In this document: piece by piece, positions 7,359 to 16,057 of the stretch
How the letters are laid out: each line of letters opens with the position of its first letter
Numbering within the stretch: position 1 is the first letter of the stretch
Assembly: GCF_013912375.1 (NCBI RefSeq)
Contig: NZ_JACETV010000008.1
Span: 186,001 to 250,000, forward strand
Direction: 5' to 3'
DNA: 64,000 nucleotides
Source of the DNA: Emticicia sp. BO119
Lineage (GTDB): Bacteria > Bacteroidota > Bacteroidia > Cytophagales > Spirosomataceae
Made by a program: the position numbers and the translations under genes
The notes under the pieces: generated by a model
Told to the model about the DNA's origin: nothing
The model's database searches: none
What the model saw: only the letters and a program-made list of their open reading frames with translations

Positions 7359-8969
7359 ATGCAACCAGACGACAAAATAAAGAAAAAACTGTCAGAAATG
7401 TTTAAGGACTTTGAATCAGAGCCCCAGGAAGAATCTTGGGACAAGATTCGTGCGTCTATGCAACTTTCTCAGATGTTTCTGGATTTCGAAGTTGAGCCAC
7501 AGGATGAGTCTTGGGAGAAAATCCGTTCAGGTCTTGATTTTACTCAACGGATGAAGGAATATGAGCCTGAGCCTCAAGAAGAATCGTGGGATAGGATTCG
7601 TGCAGGCGTAGATTTAGCTCAGAAATTCAAAGATTACGAACCCGAACCACAAGCTATTAGCTGGCTGAAAATACAAGAGGCAATTCAGCCTAAAAAACGC
7701 CGTCGTGGCATCATTATTCCTCTTTTTTATCGTGTGGGTTTAGCAGCAGGACTTGTGATATTATTGGGTAGCTTATGGTGGCTGTTGAATAGCAAAGAGA
7801 ATGCAGGCATGACAGCTGTTAAATCAGGCGATAAAAAAACCGTTACAAATAGCCACCCGATAATTAAAAAGTCTGGCAAGGCAAGAAATGCCCAAAAAGT
7901 ACAAGAAGAGCAGTTATCAGAAAAAACTACTGAAGAACAGTTGCCAAATTCACAACAATTGCCTAAGGAGAATGTAGCCGCTAATACTTCTATTACCAAA
8001 TCAGATAAAAGTGGTTTATCGAATAGAAGTTTAAATACTGGTATAAAGAAAGCAACAAAGGAGAGAAGAAAAGCGGTTGACAGCAGTCAGGAGAATTTAA
8101 TAGTTAATAATAAGCCTAATCGTAATAGTAAGCAGGATTCAGGTATGAAGCCCACTGTCTTAAATAAAGAAGTTACTCCTGAAACTACTAATAAAAATGA
8201 GGTATTAGCTAATAATAACTCAGAGAATAAAATAACAGAGGAGTTAAGATTTGAGCAATTATCAGGTAAAGAATTTAAACCAAAAGCAATACACAAACCT
8301 TTCAGCGCCATTGCTTATAATGCCGAAAGACCTTACCAGATAGAAGAACCAGAGCAAAGAGTATATCGTAAGATTAACTTTACAGCCAGTCTGATGCCTT
8401 TACAGACGTATCAGGCATTTACGATTCTTCCTCAAACTAATACTTATATCCAACAGGTGGGCCGTTTAGATGCCATTGATAACCAACGCATGGGGATTCA
8501 GGTGAGAGCAGGAGCAATGAAACCATTATCAGATCGCTTTGCGATGGGTATATCTGCCGCTTATACAGGTGTACAACAATGGGCTAATTATGAGCTCAAT
8601 AATGGAGAATATGAAGTAGAGACAGCTGACAATGGTTCTTATACGCTGGTAGGAATAGGTGAACAGGTAGCTCAGAAACAATTCTTACAAACTATCGGTG
8701 TAAAACTGGATAATGCATACCTGATAGCCAAAAAGAAAACAAGAGTATATGCTATTGGAGGTGCAGAAGCTGTTCGGGTGCTCAATAATAAAGATTCAGG
8801 GTATTATGTAAATGCTTCGTTAGGTGTTGCCTACCCGATTAAAGGGGGAAAATCTCTTTGGATAGAGCCCACATTTCGTTATAGTCTTTCTCAATCGTTC
8901 GACGCTAATAATTATTTAAAGATTCGTCCTTATAATATCGGACTTAATCTACGTATCAATTTCATTTAA
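7359..8969 (+). CDS. Sigma-factor partner: four 25-residue repeats, one membrane span, outer-membrane-barrel-like C-terminus
   Basis: A 536-residue protein in three parts. Residues ~10-110 hold four tandem copies of a 25-residue unit with the core F/Y-E-x-EPQ-xx-SW-x-x-I; the Ser-Trp pairs are at 26-27, 51-52, 76-77 and 101-102, an exact period. A basic patch (KKRRR) and one membrane helix (about 119-143) follow. The middle is a Lys/Asn/Ser-rich linker of about 150 residues. The last 200 residues are strand-rich and resemble a porin-like outer-membrane beta-barrel domain (IGVKLDNAYLIA, ending LKIRPYNIGLNLRINFI). Placement straight after the ECF sigma gene suggests anti-sigma or signal transfer, with the repeats as cytoplasmic sigma-binding arms. 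That is inference. Confidence 0.75.
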   Translation: MQPDDKIKKKLSEMFKDFESEPQEESWDKIRASMQLSQMFLDFEVEPQDESWEKIRSGLDFTQRMKEYEPEPQEESWDRIRAGVDLAQKFKDYEPEPQAISWLKIQEAIQPKKRRRGIIIPLFYRVGLAAGLVILLGSLWWLLNSKENAGMTAVKSGDKKTVTNSHPIIKKSGKARNAQKVQEEQLSEKTTEEQLPNSQQLPKENVAANTSITKSDKSGLSNRSLNTGIKKATKERRKAVDSSQENLIVNNKPNRNSKQDSGMKPTVLNKEVTPETTNKNEVLANNNSENKITEELRFEQLSGKEFKPKAIHKPFSAIAYNAERPYQIEEPEQRVYRKINFTASLMPLQTYQAFTILPQTNTYIQQVGRLDAIDNQRMGIQVRAGAMKPLSDRFAMGISAAYTGVQQWANYELNNGEYEVETADNGSYTLVGIGEQVAQKQFLQTIGVKLDNAYLIAKKKTRVYAIGGAEAVRVLNNKDSGYYVNASLGVAYPIKGGKSLWIEPTFRYSLSQSFDANNYLKIRPYNIGLNLRINFI

Positions 8970-9065
8970 TTAGCGATTAATTGATACAATATTGAACTCC
9001 TAATTTTTGCAATTCTGTTAAAAATCATTTCATTTGCACCATCAATAGATTTAAACGATAACGCA

Positions 9066-9524
9066 ATGAAACTGAGAATTTTTCTGATAATATTATTATT
9101 AGTGGTCTTGGGAATAGCCTATTATCTAACTGCTGGATATTACTCAAGCGGTGAAAGAGCCGGAACTATCTCAAAAATTAGTGAACGGGGGTATGTTTTT
9201 AAAACTTTTGAGGGTGTTCTGAACGAAGGAGGATACTCTGGTGAAACAGGTACACTCACACCACGTTACTGGGATTTTTCCTGCAAATTAGATTCTGTTA
9301 CATCTAAACTGCAAAGAGCCTTAAAAACAGGAGAACGGGTAACTTTGATTTACAGAGAAAAGTTTTTCACTTTTCCGTGGAATGGAGATACTAAATATTT
9401 TATAATAGATGTTCAGTTTTTAGAAGAGCCTCAGAGACCAACAAATCTGCCTTTACCGCATCCTCAGCAACAGGTAGTACCAATAGCTCCGGCAGATTCT
9501 GCTAAAGCTGATTCTACTTTGTAA
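9066..9524 (+). CDS. Conserved membrane-anchored protein of unknown function
   Basis: A 152-residue protein with an N-terminal membrane anchor (MKLRIFLIILLLVVLGIAYY) and a compact soluble domain (SSGERAGTISKISERGYVFKT, then YWDFSCKLDSV and KTGERVTLIYREKFF). Proteins of this form are widespread in Cytophagales and are sometimes labelled '6-phosphogluconate dehydrogenase' in databases, but no Rossmann motif or dehydrogenase residue is visible, so that label looks wrong. The last 25 residues are Pro/Gln/Ala-rich. It is a single gene that converges on the permease at 9605, with a long hairpin between them. Confidence 0.7.
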   Translation: MKLRIFLIILLLVVLGIAYYLTAGYYSSGERAGTISKISERGYVFKTFEGVLNEGGYSGETGTLTPRYWDFSCKLDSVTSKLQRALKTGERVTLIYREKFFTFPWNGDTKYFIIDVQFLEEPQRPTNLPLPHPQQQVVPIAPADSAKADSTL

Positions 9525-9548
9525 GCATCAATTATTATTTTCAGATTT

Positions 9549-9592
9549 GTAAACGAAAGAGTATTGTATTAACAATATTTTCTTTCGTTTAC
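9549..9592. terminator. Bidirectional terminator between convergent genes
   Basis: GTAAACGAAAGA (9549-9560) pairs perfectly with TCTTTCGTTTAC (9581-9592). Inside it a second stem TATTGT/ACAATA (9562-9567 with 9572-9577) closes a 4-nt loop. It sits between the gene ending at 9524 and the permease ending at 9605. Confidence 0.8.
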
Positions 9593-9604
9593 GTTTTATC
9601 CAAA

Positions 9605-12295
9605 CTATTCGCATCGCAAACTCTTTACTGGATTTACCAAAGCCACTTTGATAGTCTGATAACCAACAGTTAATACAGCAATTGAAATAGCTAATACACC
9701 AGCCAAAGCAAAAATCCACCAAGATAAATCTACTCTATAAGCAAAATCCTGAAGCCATTGGCTCATCGCGTAAGCTGCAATAGGTGAGGCAATCATAATA
9801 GCAATTAAAATTAACCTGAGGAAATTTGTTAATAGAAGTGTAACAATACTTGCAACAGAAGCTCCCAACACTTTCCGTACGCCAATTTCCTTAGTACGTT
9901 GATGGGCGGCAAAAGCAGCCAGACCGAATAAACCCAAACAGGAAATCAAGATAGCTAACCCTGCAAAAACACCAAAGATTTGCCCTATCCGTTGTTCGGA
10001 TTCATACATTTTATTGAACCTTTCATTTAAGAATGAATAGACAAAAGGATTATCAGTCTGTATTTTCCATAACTTTTCTATCTTGTGCAAAAGGGCAGGT
10101 ATATCGTTGGTGCTGATACGCAATGCCATTTGTGTATTGTCTCCACCATAAAACAACATTAGAGGAGCAATATGTTGATGCATAGACTCAAAATGAAAAT
10201 CCTTGACTACTCCAACAATTGTATAGGTGCGTTTGCTTCCATCAGAACCATCTCCTGTCAGTGAGACTTGTTGGCCAATCGGATTCTTAAAGCCATAAGT
10301 CTTGGCTGCTGTTTCATTAATTAATATAGCCGAATTATCTGTAATAATAGTTTTTGAAAAATTGCGTCCTTGTGCTAATCTTACTCCTAAAGTAGGAAGA
10401 TAATCTTCATCAATATAATAACTTTTGGTCCGATGGGTAACTATGCGTGAACCATTCTTAACCTGAACACCATCTACACTCTTACGGGAAATACCTGCGG
10501 GCAAAAAACCGGCCATCGAAACTCTAATAACAGGAGTCAACTTGGCCAACTCTGCTTTAAAAGTATTTAATTGTTTGTCTAATATTTGTGTATCATGCAA
10601 AACAAGCACCTGCTCTTTATCGAAACCTACTTTTTTGTTTTGTATGAATTTCAATTGCTGATAGGCAACAATTGTGGCAATCATTATACCTATTGATATA
10701 GCAAATTGACCTGTTACTAAGGTATTACGCAACCAGCTACTTCGAAAACCTGCCTGTATTCTACCTTTAAGAACAGTAATAGGTTTGAAAGATGAGAGTA
10801 CAAAAGCAGGGTAACTCCCAGCTAATAACCCAATTATCAGGCAACCGATTATTGTGCCAGGAATGATATGCCAATTGAAAATCGAACTGAGTGTAAAGAG
10901 TTTTCCAGTTATGTTGTTAAAGCCGGGCAATAATATAATAACAAGTCCGAATGCAAGTAGTAATGCAAAAAAGGTTAAAAGAACAGATTCGGTCAGAAAT
11001 TGCCCTATTAACTGTTTCTGAACTGAGCCTAATACTTTGCGGATGCCTACTTCTTTAGAACGACCCGCTGAACCTGCTGTAGACAAATTCATAAAATTTA
11101 CACAAGCAAGCAATAGAATAAATAGGGCAATTATCGAAAAAATATATACATATTTTATATCGCTATTAGTTTCTATCTCGTCGTCTAAATTAGAGTGTAA
11201 ATGAATTTCTGTAACACGTTGAAAAGGAAAGCTAAATCGATTTCCATTTTGCAGGAATTCTGAAAAGCTAAGTCCAAAAAACTCGTTGATTTCAGATGAT
11301 ACATATTTATTTACTATGTTCTGACTTTGCTCTTCCAGTTGTTTAACTGAATAGCCCTGACGTAGTACAAAATAGGTATATGCGCCGCTGGCTAACCATT
11401 TTGTCCCTTGATTGACAGACTTGAAAGAACCTAATATATCAAAATGAAAATGAGTGTTTGAAGGAATGTCTTCACAAACACCCGTTACCTGAAAAATACC
11501 CAGATTGCCTAATGTCAGGGTTTTGCCAATAGGGTTGGTTATACCGAAATACTTTCGGGCAGTTGTTTCTGTCAATACCACTGTTTTAGGTTCAACTAAT
11601 GCTTTTATTAAACTCCCTTTCAACATTGAAATTGAGAAAAAAGAGAAGAAGTTTGGCTCAACAAATGCGATATTTTCCTCTTTGAAAACATCATGTCCGT
11701 TTTTAACAAGGAAGCCCCCATCATCACGGATACGGGTCATCGATTCAATTCCCGGAAATTCCCGTAATAGAGTAGGCCCAGCAGGCTCTGCTGAATAAGC
11801 AAGATTAATTTCTTTTTCATCCATTCGCCCATGCAAAGTCATCCGATACATCCGGTCAGCATGGGCGTGGTAACGGTCATAACTTAACTCATGCAATACA
11901 AACAAAACAATCAGCAGGCATGATGCCAAACCTACAGCTAAACCAAGAACATTGACAGCTGTAAATGCTTTGTGGCGCCACAAATTCCGAAAAGCAATGG
12001 TAAGATAATTTGAGAGCATAGTAGTAAAAGGAGGATTAGAGTAATTTTTCGAATAGCGAGAATCATATTTATTTTTTTTTCTTTTAGCGAAGAAAGGGGT
12101 CAGACAACTCAATACCGACCAAATATATTCTCGCCGAGCATGTGATAAACCTACCTGGTCAATCCTTTTATAATAATGCTCATGTAAATCACCCTGTATA
12201 TATTCAAACAGGTGTGGAGCCACAAACCATTCTAATAGTCTGTCGGCCCATTGAGGTGGTTTATGATGTGTTAAAGATTTTTGCTGCTTTTCCAT
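9605..12295 (-). CDS. FtsX/MacB-type ABC transporter permease with PadR-linked N-terminal domain
   Basis: An 896-residue inner-membrane permease. An N-terminal segment of about 90 residues (PPQWADRLLEWFVAPHLFEYIQGDLHEHY) is the domain usually found in permeases encoded next to PadR regulators. Then come two copies of the MacB periplasmic core plus FtsX module: LTIAFRNLWRHKAFTAVNVLGLAVG with the first FtsX block around ACVNFMNLSTAGSAGRSKEVGIRKVLG, and a second ending LAAFAAHQRTKEIGVRKVLGAS. No ATPase domain is present, so the ATP-binding partner is encoded elsewhere. Such transporters work mechanically on envelope lipoproteins or export peptides and drugs. It starts 4 bp after the PadR stop codon, so the two form an operon. 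Confidence 0.9.
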   Translation of the reverse strand: MEKQQKSLTHHKPPQWADRLLEWFVAPHLFEYIQGDLHEHYYKRIDQVGLSHARREYIWSVLSCLTPFFAKRKKNKYDSRYSKNYSNPPFTTMLSNYLTIAFRNLWRHKAFTAVNVLGLAVGLASCLLIVLFVLHELSYDRYHAHADRMYRMTLHGRMDEKEINLAYSAEPAGPTLLREFPGIESMTRIRDDGGFLVKNGHDVFKEENIAFVEPNFFSFFSISMLKGSLIKALVEPKTVVLTETTARKYFGITNPIGKTLTLGNLGIFQVTGVCEDIPSNTHFHFDILGSFKSVNQGTKWLASGAYTYFVLRQGYSVKQLEEQSQNIVNKYVSSEINEFFGLSFSEFLQNGNRFSFPFQRVTEIHLHSNLDDEIETNSDIKYVYIFSIIALFILLLACVNFMNLSTAGSAGRSKEVGIRKVLGSVQKQLIGQFLTESVLLTFFALLLAFGLVIILLPGFNNITGKLFTLSSIFNWHIIPGTIIGCLIIGLLAGSYPAFVLSSFKPITVLKGRIQAGFRSSWLRNTLVTGQFAISIGIMIATIVAYQQLKFIQNKKVGFDKEQVLVLHDTQILDKQLNTFKAELAKLTPVIRVSMAGFLPAGISRKSVDGVQVKNGSRIVTHRTKSYYIDEDYLPTLGVRLAQGRNFSKTIITDNSAILINETAAKTYGFKNPIGQQVSLTGDGSDGSKRTYTIVGVVKDFHFESMHQHIAPLMLFYGGDNTQMALRISTNDIPALLHKIEKLWKIQTDNPFVYSFLNERFNKMYESEQRIGQIFGVFAGLAILISCLGLFGLAAFAAHQRTKEIGVRKVLGASVASIVTLLLTNFLRLILIAIMIASPIAAYAMSQWLQDFAYRVDLSWWIFALAGVLAISIAVLTVGYQTIKVALVNPVKSLRCE

Positions 12296-12299
12296 AATT

Positions 12300-12653
12300 T
12301 TATATAGGCTTGGTTGATAACCCTAATAACTTTAGCTTTCCCTTTGGAATTGATTGCCAGAGTTGTGTACGCATCTGATGGATTTCAGATAATACTTGAG
12401 CACCGGATGCCGTTAAAGTAAAAAGACGCTTGCTCCTTCCTCCACGTTCAGTGGTTGCTCCTCCAATTGATGAAGCCAAAAAGCCTTTTTCTTCTAAGCG
12501 GTATAAAGTGGTATGTATGGCTCCAATCGTGAAACTTCTTCCTGTCATAAGCTGGAGCTGTTCCATTACAGGCACACCATAAACTTCATCAGTACTGGCT
12601 GCTACTACCAAAAGTACCCACTCTTCTAATTCTCCCAATATGGTTTTTTTCAT
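12300..12653 (-). CDS. PadR family transcriptional regulator
   Basis: A 117-residue PadR-type winged-helix protein, starting MKKTILGELEEWVLLVVAAS. It has the helix and wing pattern VPVMEQLQLMTGRSFTIGAIHTTLYRLEEKGFL followed by GRSKRLFTLTASGAQ. It is the first gene of a two-gene operon with the FtsX/MacB-type permease and presumably controls that operon. The upstream DNA has a sigma-54-like promoter and two palindromes (12692-12798), though such palindromes might instead bind a sigma-54 activator. Confidence 0.92.
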   Translation of the reverse strand: MKKTILGELEEWVLLVVAASTDEVYGVPVMEQLQLMTGRSFTIGAIHTTLYRLEEKGFLASSIGGATTERGGRSKRLFTLTASGAQVLSEIHQMRTQLWQSIPKGKLKLLGLSTKPI

Positions 12654-12691
12654 GAATCTATGTAATTGACTAATTAGATATAATATTGTAA

Positions 12692-12707
12692 ATCAAATCA
12701 TGTGCCA
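12692..12707 (-). promoter_or_regulatory. Possible sigma-54 (-24/-12) promoter for the PadR/permease operon
   Basis: On the minus strand the sequence reads TGGCAC, 5 nt, TTGAT (12707 down to 12692), against the consensus TGGCAC-N5-TTGCW. The -24 element and the spacing are exact. The -12 element differs at one important base (GA instead of GC). Transcription would start about 28 nt before the PadR ATG. Confidence 0.4.
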
Positions 12708-12760
12708 TTTATGAAAAATATGCTTTAATGCATTGTCAGGCATATTTGAGAAAGCACCAC

Positions 12761-12798
12761 TGTCCAGAAACGGACATCTCATTGTCCATAAGTGGACA
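12761..12798. promoter_or_regulatory. Twin palindromic binding sites upstream of the PadR/permease operon
   Basis: TGTCCAGAAACGGACA (12761-12776) and TGTCCATAAGTGGACA (12783-12798) both have the form TGTCC-N6-GGACA. Their starts are 22 bp apart, about two helical turns, so two dimers would bind on the same face. They lie about 80-117 bp above the expected transcription start, a usual place for sigma-54 activator sites. The binding protein is not identified. Confidence 0.6.
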
Positions 12799-12841
12799 GA
12801 TAATCAGAGATTAGCCAGGCCATTTATGTAGAATTAATAAT

Positions 12842-12881
12842 AAAAAAAGAGCTACACACTTTTATATGTAGCTCTTTTTTT
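12842..12881 (-). terminator. Terminator after the Prc protease gene
   Basis: AAAAAAAGAGCTACA (12842-12856), a 10-nt loop, then TGTAGCTCTTTTTTT (12867-12881), a perfect 15-bp stem. It lies downstream of the minus-strand protease gene that ends at 12939. Confidence 0.85.
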
Positions 12882-12938
12882 GTTATACAGGAAACAGAAT
12901 TTAACCCTTAGGGTATCACAATTCACAACCCTATAATT

Positions 12939-15011
12939 TTATTTAATACTAATTAAATCGCAAAGGATTCTTTCAGACTCACTTAATATCAAGTCTTTAT
13001 CTTTACCGTCCTTTTCTCCTGTACTTAGCTTATTAATAGCAGTTCTGTGCTTCTCGTTTTCATCTCTTTCCTGCTTGCGTTTCGCTTCATTCAAAGAAAC
13101 CACTGTTATATCTTTTGTTCTGCGATACTCAGCGAGGTCTTCTACCAATTGTTTCATAGCAGCATCAGAATTCAGACGCTCATTGTATTTCTCCTGCAAT
13201 TTACTAATAACTTTATCTGTAATGATATTGGTTTTTTCATAAGTTGAGGTATTAATCTGGTCAAATGGCAAAGCTGTTGGTTGAGAACTCTCTCCCATTT
13301 CTTCCGGATCAAAAGGTGACGGAAGAATAATATCTGCTGAAACACCTTTGCGTTGGGTACTGTTACCTGTTACGCGATAGAATTTCTCGGTAGTCAGTTT
13401 CAATTGTCCATATTTTTCTTTCTGATCAAATCCTACATTAGCTGACGCCTTTTTGTCAGTAGAGGCCGTACGTGGCGACAACAGGAACTGGTCTAAGTCA
13501 ACCAATTGTTGTACTGTACCTTTACCAAAAGACTTCTCTCCTACAATTAATCCACGTTTGTAATCCTGAATAGCACCAGCAAAGATTTCTGAAGCTGAAG
13601 CACTAAAACGGTTTTGAAGAATTACCAATGGACCATTATATACTAATTCCGGGTCAGTATCGCTTTCAACATCAACACCACCATTATTATCACGACGTTG
13701 CACTACAGGACCCTTGGTAATAAACAGACCCGTCAGATTAATCGCTTCTGTCAGCGAACCACCACCATTGTTTCTTAAATCAATTACTACCCCTTCTACT
13801 CCTTTGGCTTTAAATTCATCAAGAAATCTTTTTACGTCCTTTGTAGTACTCTGAAAATCTCCACCTTTACGGGCATCTTCAAAATCACGATAAAACATCG
13901 GAATATCTATTACACCCAATTTAAAGTCCTTCCCATTGTATTTGAAAGGTACTACTTCACCTTTGGCAACGGCCTCTTCTAATTTCACCTTCTCACGCAC
14001 CAGTCTTAATTCTTTGGTGGCCGAACCCGCAGGAGCATCACCAGGCAACAAACGGATACGGACTACTGTTCCTTTAGTACCTCTGATAAGTTTCACAGCA
14101 TCATCTGTCAGCCACCCGACAATATCCTGCCACGCACCGTTATCCCCCTGAGCTACCGCCATTATACGATCATTTTTCACGGCTTTGCCATTTTTAAATA
14201 ATGGGCCGCCTGGAATCACTTCTGCGATAGTTACATAGTCGCCTTCGTTTTTCAAAGAAGCACCTATTCCTTCTACAGACTGGCTCATTTCAATATTAAA
14301 CTGTGCCGCTGTACTCGGAATCATATAACTTGTGTGAGGGTCAATACTTTCAGAGAAGGCATTCATAAATGCCTGAAATATATCCTCAGAACGCCATTTG
14401 GCTATTCTTGACTCCCAACGTTTGTATCGATCTTTCAAGGTAGCAACTATAGCACTATCCTTACTTCCGCTCAATTTTAAGTCTAATACCTGACTTTTCA
14501 CAATTTTACTCCATACATCATCCAATTCTTGTTCTGACGTTGCCCAGGGAGCTTTGTCTCTGTCAGTCTCAAAAGTTTCATCACTTGTAAAATCAAATGG
14601 TTTATCAAGTAAAGTCATGATTTTATCATAACGATCTTTATATCTCTTCCTGAAAAGATTGAATACTTCAAAAGGAGCAGTCAAATCACCCTCCAACAAA
14701 TCTTCGTCAATACCATAACGATATTTTTCAAAAGACTCAACATCAGCTTTTGTAAAGTAAGAATGCCCACCGTCCACATCTTTGAGGAAATTATCCCACA
14801 CTTTTGAGGAAAAATTATCGTCTAATTTGAATTTCTGATAGTGGTGGTAGCTCAAAAACTGCGTAGCAAACTGCTCTACCTGCTCTTGTGTGCGGGTGGG
14901 AACCAATTCTTTGTAACCATAAGATGGTACAGTAGATACTTTGTTCTGAGCTTTATTCTCAAAGCATCCAAAAAGCCCTGTCAGGGTAAATAGGACTAAT
15001 ATTTTTTTCAT
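12939..15011 (-). CDS. prc: Carboxy-terminal processing protease (Prc/Tsp, S41A), lipoprotein-type signal
   Basis: A 690-residue periplasmic protease of the Prc/Tsp type, which trims or destroys envelope proteins from their C-terminus. From MKKILVLFTLTGLFGC (lipobox Cys at residue 16) the order is a helical N-terminal domain (FLKDVDGGHSYFT), a PDZ domain (GIGASLKNEGDYVTIAEVIPGGP) and the S41 catalytic core. The Ser is in NRFSASASEIFAGAIQDYKR and the Lys in VGEKSFGKGTVQQ. A charged, helical C-terminal region of the DUF3340 type ends the protein. An in-frame ATG four codons upstream (15023) is possible, but MKK begins a cleaner signal. Its own terminator follows. Confidence 0.93.
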   Translation of the reverse strand: MKKILVLFTLTGLFGCFENKAQNKVSTVPSYGYKELVPTRTQEQVEQFATQFLSYHHYQKFKLDDNFSSKVWDNFLKDVDGGHSYFTKADVESFEKYRYGIDEDLLEGDLTAPFEVFNLFRKRYKDRYDKIMTLLDKPFDFTSDETFETDRDKAPWATSEQELDDVWSKIVKSQVLDLKLSGSKDSAIVATLKDRYKRWESRIAKWRSEDIFQAFMNAFSESIDPHTSYMIPSTAAQFNIEMSQSVEGIGASLKNEGDYVTIAEVIPGGPLFKNGKAVKNDRIMAVAQGDNGAWQDIVGWLTDDAVKLIRGTKGTVVRIRLLPGDAPAGSATKELRLVREKVKLEEAVAKGEVVPFKYNGKDFKLGVIDIPMFYRDFEDARKGGDFQSTTKDVKRFLDEFKAKGVEGVVIDLRNNGGGSLTEAINLTGLFITKGPVVQRRDNNGGVDVESDTDPELVYNGPLVILQNRFSASASEIFAGAIQDYKRGLIVGEKSFGKGTVQQLVDLDQFLLSPRTASTDKKASANVGFDQKEKYGQLKLTTEKFYRVTGNSTQRKGVSADIILPSPFDPEEMGESSQPTALPFDQINTSTYEKTNIITDKVISKLQEKYNERLNSDAAMKQLVEDLAEYRRTKDITVVSLNEAKRKQERDENEKHRTAINKLSTGEKDGKDKDLILSESERILCDLISIK

Positions 15012-15182
15012 AATTTCTAACATAATAACCCTACCCCCTAAAGGAGAGTTTTGATTTAAAATATACCGAATCTTTAAATTATACGCTTTGAAAAGCTACT
15101 CACAAGTAAACTACTCAATTATTAACAATTATTAACCTGATATAGTTGCTTTTTTCTCATCTCTCCAAAAAGGCACTTGCTA

Positions 15183-15926
15183 TTATTTTACTATATCTAA
15201 TAGCTCCAGGTCAAAAATCAAAACCTGGTTCGGGCCTATACTTGGAGGGCCTTGTGGGCCATAAGCCAGGTTTGCAGGAATAAACACTTTCCATTTAGAC
15301 CCAACCGGCATTATCTGTAATATATCCTGCCAGCCTTGAATTACCTGTGTAACACCAAACTCCGCAGGCTCACCTCTCTGTACAGAACTATCAAAAATCA
15401 TTCCATCAATAGTTGTTCCATGATAGTGTACTTTTACTCTATCAGTCGACACAGGTTTTGCCCCGGTGCCTTCTTTCACTACCTGATACTGTAAGCCACT
15501 CGGTAATGTTATTACTCCTGTTTTTCCTTTATTAGTAGCTAAAAACGCATCTCCGGCTTTCTGGTTAGCCATCGCTTTTTTCATTGATTCATTCTGAAAA
15601 TAGCCCTGAATATAGGCGTTGGCATCGCCAGGCTCTAAAGCTGTTTGCTGACCACTCAGTACATGGTTAATAGCACTTGCCAACATATCTGTATTACAAT
15701 TAATATTCTGCTGCTTAAGGTTAGCAGCGATGTTCATCCCGATAGCGTAGCTAAGAGAATCTATTGAATTCTTCATCGGGCCACTTGCGTTTGCCGCAAC
15801 TGGTTTTGTAGTAGCAGGTTTTGCAGTAGTTGCAGGTGCCTTTTTAACCGGAGTTTTTGGGGTTTGTGCCGCAGCAAACTGTGCTGTAAATAAACTAACT
15901 GAAATAGCTACTATGATTTTCTTCAT
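15183..15926 (-). CDS. FKBP-type peptidyl-prolyl cis-trans isomerase, periplasmic (FkpA/Mip-like)
   Basis: A 247-residue secreted prolyl isomerase. A signal peptide (MKKIIVAISVSLFTAQFAAAQ) is followed by an Ala/Pro/Thr/Lys-rich linker, a helical dimerisation domain (DSLSYAIGMNIAANLKQQNI) and a C-terminal FKBP domain. The FKBP domain shows VKVHYHGTTIDGMIFDSS, VIQGWQDILQIMPVGSKW and the final IFDLELLDI. This order is that of Mip/FkpA proteins, which help fold outer-membrane and periplasmic proteins. The ATG at 15926 is chosen over 15938 because the signal peptide begins there. The gene lies 171 bp from Prc on the same strand. Confidence 0.93.
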   Translation of the reverse strand: MKKIIVAISVSLFTAQFAAAQTPKTPVKKAPATTAKPATTKPVAANASGPMKNSIDSLSYAIGMNIAANLKQQNINCNTDMLASAINHVLSGQQTALEPGDANAYIQGYFQNESMKKAMANQKAGDAFLATNKGKTGVITLPSGLQYQVVKEGTGAKPVSTDRVKVHYHGTTIDGMIFDSSVQRGEPAEFGVTQVIQGWQDILQIMPVGSKWKVFIPANLAYGPQGPPSIGPNQVLIFDLELLDIVK

Positions 15927-16057
15927 TTTTGGAAACACTGTTTTTTTAAAATTTGTTAAAGAATAACAAATAAACGTACTTTTACCTGAAAAATTCGATT
16001 CAGTAGAAAAAAACTATAAAAAATATTAATTTTTCATAGAATTTAAGATTTTTTAAC

